A stretch of 11,178 nt of DNA from contig DATJMR010000259.1 in NCBI GenBank assembly GCA_035508595.1, positions 1-11,178 of the forward strand, read 5' to 3'. This stretch comes from Dyella_B sp035508595 (GTDB taxonomy: Bacteria; Pseudomonadota; Gammaproteobacteria; Xanthomonadales; Rhodanobacteraceae). Below, in pieces: positions 6,124-11,178 of this stretch; positions within the stretch are counted from its first letter, which is position 1; every line of letters begins with the position of its first letter. The notes under the pieces are model-generated. The model did not search any database. It was given only the letters and a program-made list of their open reading frames with translations, and was not told the origin of the DNA. The translations under genes and the position numbers were made by a program.

Positions 6124-6375
6124 GGGTGCTCCCGAAGGGCGTCACCTCGCAGGCAAGGTGGTTCACGCATAAAAGTGGGAGCGAAGCGCATAGCCGTCCA
6201 ACGGCCACACGAGACGCAAGAAGCAAGCACGACCTTGCAAACGCATATTACACCACGCCGGGCCGCCGAGATTGTGAACTGTCGGTGCCAAGTCGGATGG
6301 AAAAGGACGGGCCTGCGCCGCCAACTGTTTAGGAGTATGGTTGAACGTCCACTCACTCAGCACGCGGGTATTCGA

Positions 6376-6564
6376 ATGAACGACAAACCGCAATCTCTGT
6401 CGGCAGCGACCATTCATTCGGTTTATTCCGGGAAGAAAATTACCTCTGTCGTCGAACAAGCCAAAGACTTCAAATCGACCAATAACTTCGCGCGCGATGC
6501 CGCGCACTCGGGGCAGGCACCGGAGAAACCCAAGACCGAAAAGGTGCGGTCCCAACGCCCCTGA
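6376..6564 (+). CDS. Small hypothetical protein, 62 aa
   Basis: ATG 6376 opens a 62-aa frame, MNDKPQSLSAATIHSVYSGK onward. It is basic and hydrophilic, lysine-rich, with no membrane segment and a proline/lysine-rich C-terminus (EKPKTEKVRSQRP). About two thirds of its codons end in G or C, in line with a coding sequence. No family is recognised. In-frame ATG 6337 would add 13 residues, but AGGAG (6331-6335) is too close to serve it. The same AGGAG is well placed for TTG 6341, whose 12-codon frame stops at TGA 6377-6379, overlapping this ATG. This arrangement could couple translation. A stem-loop follows at 6595. It could be spurious. Confidence 0.4.
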   Translation: MNDKPQSLSAATIHSVYSGKKITSVVEQAKDFKSTNNFARDAAHSGQAPEKPKTEKVRSQRP

Positions 6565-6594
6565 CGAGGTGCCTCTTACTCGCATGAGCATGGC

Positions 6595-6610
6595 AGGCCG
6601 TTGACGGCCT
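6595..6610 (+). terminator. Hairpin after the 62-aa ORF
   Basis: AGGCCG (6595-6600) pairs perfectly with CGGCCT (6605-6610) around TTGA, 30 bp after the stop. No T run follows, so termination by this alone is uncertain. Confidence 0.3.
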
Positions 6611-6751
6611 CATCCAAGGTTTACGGACCAAACAGATCTAAGTAGAGTCCGCTTCAACCATGCGAACGCTCGCGCAATAGCGCTTTGCCCGTATTCAGGT
6701 CGCCGGCTCTGCTGAGCGGGCGAAGGCTCCCCCGCCATGCGGCCCTAAACG

Positions 6752-6892
6752 ATGAAAACGACAGTCGGGAAGATCTTGCGTTGGACCGGCAAAGCCGCGA
6801 TGTTCGTGGTCATTGCCGCCGGGGTCGTGCTTCTGCTCGCGGAACGATTTCAAGAAACATCGTTTGTGAATTTCATACGCTCGTTGATGTAA
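6752..6892 (+). CDS. Small single-pass membrane protein, 46 aa
   Basis: This 46-codon frame encodes a basic N-terminus (MKTTVGKILRWTGK) and a hydrophobic helix at about residues 15-30 (AAMFVVIAAGVVLLLA). A mixed tail ending FIRSLM follows. The positive-inside rule predicts the N-terminus in the cytoplasm. About 67% of codons end in G or C. An in-frame TAA lies immediately upstream (6746-6748), so ATG 6752 is the only sensible start; no clear Shine-Dalgarno precedes it. It is convergent with the AraC-type gene, whose end is 65 bp away. No family is recognised. Small membrane proteins of this shape include regulators of larger membrane complexes and type I toxins, but nothing here decides between them. 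Confidence 0.5.
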   Translation: MKTTVGKILRWTGKAAMFVVIAAGVVLLLAERFQETSFVNFIRSLM

Positions 6893-6958
6893 TGCCGGCT
6901 CGCGGGCCATGCGAGCGCAACGTCGCATGCAACACCCGTTATCGCGCCGAACGGCATT
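6891..6958. other. Structured gap between convergent genes
   Basis: AATGCCG (6891-6897) pairs with CGGCATT (6952-6958), enclosing a second hairpin, CATGCGA (6908-6914) with TCGCATG (6923-6929). A competing stem is GCTCGC (6898-6903) with GCGAGC (6911-6916). The outer stem spans almost exactly the gap between the stop codons of the 46-aa ORF and the AraC-type gene. It may act as a shared transcript end, although no T run is present. Confidence 0.35.
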
Positions 6959-7935
6959 CACTCGTCGATACTGTCGTCGTATCGTTCGCCAAGGGTTCTG
7001 GATTTCCAACCGGCTCGCACCTGGCTCGCGGTCATGCCGAAGCGTGCGCGGAAGGCGCGTTGGAATTGGCGCTCGTTCGAAAAGCCGTAGCGTTCGATGA
7101 TGTCGGTGATGCTTCGATACCGTTCGTCGCACAATTCGTGCAGCACCGCCTGCAAGCGCTTGTTGCGAATGTAGTGCTTGATGCCGCCGAGTTCCGCGAA
7201 TTGCCGGTAGAGCTGCGCGCGCGAAATACCGAATGTCTTTTGCAGCTGCGCCGCACCCAGGCTCCGTTCCGTAAGGTGCTGGTCGATGTATTGCACGAGG
7301 CGCTCTCTGGCATCGTCGAACGAACTGCCCTCGCGACCGCGCCTATCGGTGCGCAGGCAGAAGCGCAGCAACTCCATGGTGGCCTTGATCATTTCCACGA
7401 CGTTGTCGGCGTTGCAATGCCGAAGTATTTCGATGAAGTTGAGCAAATGCTCACGTAGCATCCGGCAGGGCAGCCACTCGGCGTGCAGCACCCGTCCGTG
7501 CACCGTCATGTCGTCCACTTCGGAGCGCGGCAGCATCACGTTGATGTGCTTGCAGTCCTCCAGCACCCACAGCTCCGAGGGCTGTGCAAGATCGGTGAGA
7601 TAGATATCGCCCGGGTTGATCTCCACGTCGTCCGCGCCGAACCGCCCGCACACCTTTCCCTGCACCAGCAGGCGCAGAAACAGGCAGTCGTTGAATCGGC
7701 CGTTGTCGATGATGTGTTCGTCGCGTACGTAGTGAGCGACGCCCGAGGCCGACTGCGCCACCGTCATTTGACCGAGACGATAAGTGATGACCGACGCATC
7801 CAGCGGCTTGTCGTTGCGCGGTTCGATCGATGCGAAAGGACGAAGCCAGCGGCGGTAGGCGGTTGCTCTCATCCCGGGTTCGATCAGGGACGTGGCGAAC
7901 ACTGCGTCGGGAAACCTCTGCCTAGCTTTCTCCAT
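6958..7935 (-). CDS. AraC-family transcriptional regulator
   Basis: The chosen product is 325 aa. Residues about 20-200 form an AraC-binding-like effector domain (PF14525 type), with GVAHYVRDEHIIDNG and NPGDIYLTDL. The C-terminus holds the two AraC helix-turn-helices. The first is at about 226-246 (LGAAQLQKTFGISRAQLYRQF). The second is at about 275-307 (SITDIIERYGFSNERQFQRA and beyond), with the family signature GFSNERQFQRAFRARFGMTASQVR. The ligand is unknown. The frame is open back to 8106, but the extra 57 residues are unlike the family. AGAGAGG five bases upstream of ATG 7935 strongly supports the shorter start. Direct and inverted repeats 118-178 bp upstream are candidate binding sites for it. 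It lies downstream of the phosphodiesterase gene on the same strand, separated by 321 bp, so a separate promoter is likely. Confidence 0.9.
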   Translation of the reverse strand: MEKARQRFPDAVFATSLIEPGMRATAYRRWLRPFASIEPRNDKPLDASVITYRLGQMTVAQSASGVAHYVRDEHIIDNGRFNDCLFLRLLVQGKVCGRFGADDVEINPGDIYLTDLAQPSELWVLEDCKHINVMLPRSEVDDMTVHGRVLHAEWLPCRMLREHLLNFIEILRHCNADNVVEMIKATMELLRFCLRTDRRGREGSSFDDARERLVQYIDQHLTERSLGAAQLQKTFGISRAQLYRQFAELGGIKHYIRNKRLQAVLHELCDERYRSITDIIERYGFSNERQFQRAFRARFGMTASQVRAGWKSRTLGERYDDSIDE

Positions 7936-8052
7936 CCGTGCCTCTCTTGCTGAAGCTCCAGAAACGGCACAAAGCGTGCCAGCGGGCCTTTGTTGTGCCG
8001 CTGCTGACATAAACCGAGTATCAAAGGGCCAGCGTCGATGGCAGGTGTATCG

Positions 8053-8077
8053 AACACGCGCCGTGGTGACGCGTGTT
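8053..8077. promoter_or_regulatory. Inverted repeat AACACGCG-N9-CGCGTGTT
   Basis: A perfect 8-bp dyad with a 9-bp spacer lies 118-142 bp upstream of the AraC-type start and directly abuts the direct repeat. Its 25-bp size suits a dimeric regulator, or it may be an RNA hairpin in the leader. Confidence 0.35.
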
Positions 8078-8113
8078 GAGACAAATCGTCGTGATAATGG
8101 AGACAAAACGTCG
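8078..8113. promoter_or_regulatory. Candidate AraC-type operator: 14-bp direct repeat, 22-bp period
   Basis: GAGACAAATCGTCG (8078-8091) and GAGACAAAACGTCG (8100-8113) match at 13 of 14 positions and start 22 bp apart, two DNA turns. AraC-family proteins have two helix-turn-helices and often bind direct repeats at about 21-22 bp spacing, as at araI1-I2. On the minus strand, the gene's sense, the half-site reads CGACGWTTTGTCTC. Autoregulation is inferred. Confidence 0.45.
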
Positions 8114-8256
8114 CCTCCAAGTTAAAAGCGCCGAGGGTGTGTCCGTCGACCTGCTGATACCGTCCGCTGTGAAGTGGCTACACGTTTAGATATGCGCGGA
8201 CTGTTGCCGGGGCATTCACCAAGCTGAAAATTTTCCGACCGTGTGCTGGCAAAACG

Positions 8257-11178
8257 TCACTGCGATCGTGCATCCGCGGATGTCCATCGCGTCAGCAGCT
8301 CCGTCAGGCGTTGCGGTTTGCCAAGGTAAAAGCCCTGCGCACCGTCGCAGCCGTGTTGATAGAGCCAGCGATATTGCGAAGATCGCTCGATGCCTTCGGC
8401 GATCACGCGGACTTTGAGGCTTTTGCCGAGTGCGATGATGGCCTCGCAAATCGTCGCCGAACGTGCATCCCAGTCGACATTGCGTATAAACGCCTGGTCG
8501 ATCTTCAACATGTCGATGGGCAAGTCGCGCAAGTAGGAAAGGCTGGAAAACCCGGTACCGAAATCGTCGAGCGCGACGATCACGCCGTCGGCTCTGAGCT
8601 CCCTCATGATCGCAACCGCCTTGTCCCGATGTTCGATCAGGCAGCTCTCGGTCAGCTCGATGTGGATGGCGTTGCCCGACAGCGAATACGTCTCGCGAAC
8701 GGCGCGAAGGTTCGCCACCAGATCGCTGCTGCGCAATTCGGCCGGGGAAATATTCACGCCGATCGGCAGGCTTTCGAAACCGGCGTCCTTCAATTCCAAG
8801 CTGGCCTTGGCGACCTGATTGAGAACCCATCGTCCCAACGGCACGATCAGGCCCGATTCCTCGCATATCGGAATGAACGTGGACGGCGAAATGAGCGAGC
8901 CGTCTTCCTGCGGCCATCGGATCAAGGCTTCCAGCCCGATCAATCGCATGTCGGGGTAGTTCGTAATCGGTTGGTAGTGCATTTCAAATTCGTGGCGTCG
9001 CACGGCGCGGCGCAAGTGCGCGGCGAACTGCAACTTTTCCTTGGACCGTTGTGCGAGGGTCGGCTCGAAATAGTGAATGGGCTGATCGCTTCGAAGATGA
9101 GCATGTGCGGCGAGCGCGGCGCGTCCGACCAGCACGCCGCTCTGCGTGCCGTCCCGCGGATGACTGGCTATACCGATCACGACGTCGATCTGATGCTGCG
9201 TATCCTCGTAGTAGACCGGCTCGGTGACGCACTGCACGATCTCTTGTTGAAGCCGCGCATACGCCAAGCGGCCGATGGGCGCCACCCAGACAAATGCCTC
9301 GTGCGTGACCGCCGCCAAAAATTCGTCCTCCTGCGTACGCAGAAGCAGCCGTGCTGCCACGCTCTGCAAGACGCCGGTGCCCACAGTGATGCCGAAAGTA
9401 TCCGCAATGGCGTCCATGCCGAGGAACTGGAGGTAGGCAACATCGAAGCGCGCGTCCTCGGCGATCAACGCGTCCATGCGTCCGAACAGCGCATGTTGAT
9501 TGGGCAGCTTCGTCACAAGGTCGTGCGAAGCGCGATACGCCAGTTCGCGTTCGCCGGCCAAATGCGTGGTGATGTCTTCGGCCAGCACCAGGCGCGCTGG
9601 GCGGCCATTGAAGACGATGTCGGCGCTGTGAATGCGCACCTCCACCGCTTTGCCTTCCTTGGTCCGGTGTATCCAGACTTTGGGAATTCCGCGTGCGTCG
9701 TGCGAGGACAACATATCCGCGACGACCTTGGGGCGATCTTCGGTATCTCGGATATCCAGGATGCTCATCTTCAAGAATTCTTCGCGCGTGTAGCCGTAGG
9801 CCTTGACCGCGGCGGCGTTGACTTCCAAAAACCCAAGCGTCGATGTGTCGAACACCCAGAACGGAAGCGGGTTGTGTTCGAACAACGAGTGGAAACGATG
9901 TTCGCTTTCCGCCTGCTGCTGACGAGCTTCCCATTGTTCGGTCACGTCCACGACCGTGCCGGTCATGCGCTTGATGCCGGCCTTGTCGACCACGACCTGG
10001 CCGCCCGCCGATAAGCGGCGCGCCGCGCCTTGCGCTTTACGGATGCCGAATTCGATACGCAGCGGCGCGCTGTTTTCCCAAGCGGCCTTGACCTGACGAA
10101 TCAGCGGCATTCGATCCGATGGAATGACCTGCGCCAGGAACTCTTTCACGCTCGCGCTGCTCGTGCCAGGCCGCAGGCCAAATATTTCACCGGCTTCGTC
10201 GGTGCATTCGAAGCGGTTTGCGTAAAACGTCCAAATGGCGGTTCGGCCCACGCGCTGCGCCGTGTGCAGGTCTCGTGTCTTGGCCTGCAAACTTCGAATG
10301 TAGTAGCGCTGCATCTTGGTGGCGCGATACATCACACCCAGCAGGCACACGAAACCAAGCACATAGAAAACATAGAAGGCGGTGGCGTTGATGACCTGCT
10401 TGCGCCAGGCGGCAAGCGCCTTCTGATACGTGATGCCCGCGACGACCTTGAACGGGTAAGGTTCGACTGCCGACGTTGCTTGAAGAGGGGTCGACTGTCG
10501 AAGCTTGAACAGCGTTGCGATCCACCACGGCTCGGCCGCCGGGTGGAGCAGGGTTGCCGCGGCATCTTTGTTGCCGCCCTGTACGACCGTTTGCCCGTGT
10601 GCATCGACGACTTCAAAGAATATGTTGTCGGCATGCGGTACGTTGGCCAAGGCGCGTTGCAAGATCGCAACCTGCATGTCTTCCGTCATCCACCGGTTCG
10701 CTCCCAACGGCACCGCCAGCGGCAACACCGCGCCGCGCGACGTTTGCGTGACGGCACCGAAGCATGGCGCACCGCTGGCGGGGGGAGCGCGCGTATCGCA
10801 CGACGTCCAGGTGCTATCGGCGGAAATGGGCACCGTCGAACCATCGTCCGGCGCGGCTGCGCCTTTGAAATCGATATTCAGAATCTGCGGCTGGCGCCTA
10901 AGTATTTCGGCGATAAGACCCTTTAACAGCGCGTCGCTTTGTTGTGGCGCGGCGCGCTGAAGGCGACTGGACTCCTCCGCGACAAAGGTCATCGAATTGG
11001 CGCTGGCGCGTAGCGGTATGCGCACCGCCTGCGCGACGTTGAGCGCCACTTCGTTAACACGATGGCTAGTCTCGTTCAGCTGTGAGCGGAGATTGGACCT
11101 CAAGCCATTCACAAGAACGGCAAGCAACAGCACGGCGGTCACGCTGCCAAATACAAGAATGGCCGACTGGGAGGGAAC
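8257..11178 (-). CDS. Membrane sensor with PAS, degenerate GGDEF and EAL c-di-GMP phosphodiesterase domains (5' partial)
   Basis: Residues are numbered from the GTG at 11142, but 12 more in-frame codons without a stop run to the window edge (SQSAILVFG...) and complete the first membrane helix, so the gene begins outside. The order is: membrane helix (ends about 14); Cache-like extracytoplasmic sensor (about 15-250, with C115 and C127); second helix (about 254-272); PAS (about 296-405); PAS (about 413-528); GGDEF-like domain (about 533-690); EAL domain (about 700-950). The GGDEF signature is replaced by THEAF (613-617), so cyclase activity is unlikely. EAL residues are intact: E738, N797, E829, D859-D860, K880, E916 and Q936. 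It should hydrolyse c-di-GMP at the inner membrane in response to an external signal, lowering the signal for biofilm. The degenerate GGDEF may bind GTP as a regulator, as known for Caulobacter PdeA. Confidence 0.93.
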   Translation of the reverse strand, partial: VPSQSAILVFGSVTAVLLLAVLVNGLRSNLRSQLNETSHRVNEVALNVAQAVRIPLRASANSMTFVAEESSRLQRAAPQQSDALLKGLIAEILRRQPQILNIDFKGAAAPDDGSTVPISADSTWTSCDTRAPPASGAPCFGAVTQTSRGAVLPLAVPLGANRWMTEDMQVAILQRALANVPHADNIFFEVVDAHGQTVVQGGNKDAAATLLHPAAEPWWIATLFKLRQSTPLQATSAVEPYPFKVVAGITYQKALAAWRKQVINATAFYVFYVLGFVCLLGVMYRATKMQRYYIRSLQAKTRDLHTAQRVGRTAIWTFYANRFECTDEAGEIFGLRPGTSSASVKEFLAQVIPSDRMPLIRQVKAAWENSAPLRIEFGIRKAQGAARRLSAGGQVVVDKAGIKRMTGTVVDVTEQWEARQQQAESEHRFHSLFEHNPLPFWVFDTSTLGFLEVNAAAVKAYGYTREEFLKMSILDIRDTEDRPKVVADMLSSHDARGIPKVWIHRTKEGKAVEVRIHSADIVFNGRPARLVLAEDITTHLAGERELAYRASHDLVTKLPNQHALFGRMDALIAEDARFDVAYLQFLGMDAIADTFGITVGTGVLQSVAARLLLRTQEDEFLAAVTHEAFVWVAPIGRLAYARLQQEIVQCVTEPVYYEDTQHQIDVVIGIASHPRDGTQSGVLVGRAALAAHAHLRSDQPIHYFEPTLAQRSKEKLQFAAHLRRAVRRHEFEMHYQPITNYPDMRLIGLEALIRWPQEDGSLISPSTFIPICEESGLIVPLGRWVLNQVAKASLELKDAGFESLPIGVNISPAELRSSDLVANLRAVRETYSLSGNAIHIELTESCLIEHRDKAVAIMRELRADGVIVALDDFGTGFSSLSYLRDLPIDMLKIDQAFIRNVDWDARSATICEAIIALGKSLKVRVIAEGIERSSQYRWLYQHGCDGAQGFYLGKPQRLTELLTRWTSADARSQ

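Larger units (their letters stand above)
7936..8256. other. 321-bp intergenic region upstream of the AraC-type gene
   Basis: No convincing gene. It contains the inverted repeat (8053-8077) and direct repeat (8078-8113) described separately, and an AT palindrome GAAAATTTTC at 8225-8234 near the phosphodiesterase stop. A 30-codon + strand frame from ATG 8098 overlaps the direct repeat and lacks a ribosome site. The minus-strand promoter of the AraC-type gene should lie here; CATTAT inside the direct-repeat spacer is the only -10-like word noted, with a poor -35. Confidence 0.5.

Noticed and set aside
7936..8106. 57-residue N-terminal extension of the AraC-type regulator
   Set aside because: It is not family-like, and a strong ribosome site (AGAGAGG) precedes ATG 7935; the longer start also runs into the direct-repeat operator.
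8098..8190. 30-codon + strand frame starting METKRRLQVK
   Set aside because: Lacks a ribosome site, overlaps the direct repeat and is too short to judge; more likely incidental to the regulatory region.
8311..10014. 567-aa + strand open frame opposite the phosphodiesterase gene
   Set aside because: It is a shadow of the GC-rich coding strand; the minus frame has complete EAL and PAS signatures and the + frame has none.

Overview
The window is GC-rich DNA with short intergenic gaps and strong GC preference at third codon positions. It carries dbpA and yaiI homologues, a YhaJ-like LysR regulator and a multidomain c-di-GMP protein. This suggests a gammaproteobacterial chromosome, possibly Xanthomonadales (Rhodanobacter/Dyella-like). 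The taxonomic guess is inference from protein character and base composition. No transposase, integrase, phage gene, tRNA, rRNA or CRISPR array was found.

Layout. (1) 1-64: last codons of a + strand gene and its intrinsic terminator. (2) 65-668: about 600 bp without a convincing protein gene. Positions 181-421 hold a row of five stem-loops ending in a terminator-like hairpin with a T5 run, a candidate structured ncRNA. (3) 669-1932: a YibF-like glutathione S-transferase (-), divergent from an Lrp/AsnC regulator (+). (4) 1978-3747: an SDR oxidoreductase (-), divergent from a YhaJ-like LysR regulator (+). (5) 3841-5220: the DEAD-box helicase gene dbpA (+), whose start codon lies inside a short hairpin. 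(6) 5278-6123: a probable two-gene minus-strand operon, a CxxCxxxCC (YkgJ-like) metal-cluster protein followed by yaiI. (7) 6124-6957: two small + strand ORFs, of 62 aa and a 46-aa single-pass membrane protein. (8) 6958-7935: an AraC-family regulator (-) whose upstream region holds a 14-bp direct repeat at 22-bp spacing and an adjacent inverted repeat. (9) 8257 to the right edge: a large membrane-bound Cache-like/PAS/PAS/degenerate GGDEF/EAL phosphodiesterase (-), cut by the window end.

How the parts relate. Two pairs (GST with AsnC, SDR with LysR) have the divergent enzyme/regulator arrangement typical of local control. The LysR gap contains a TTCGAT...ATCGAA inverted repeat. The AraC gene probably binds its own direct-repeat operator. 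Most of the window is ordinary accessory metabolism and regulation. The least explained parts are the stem-loop array at 181-421 and the two small ORFs. No multi-gene novel defence or mobile system is evident.
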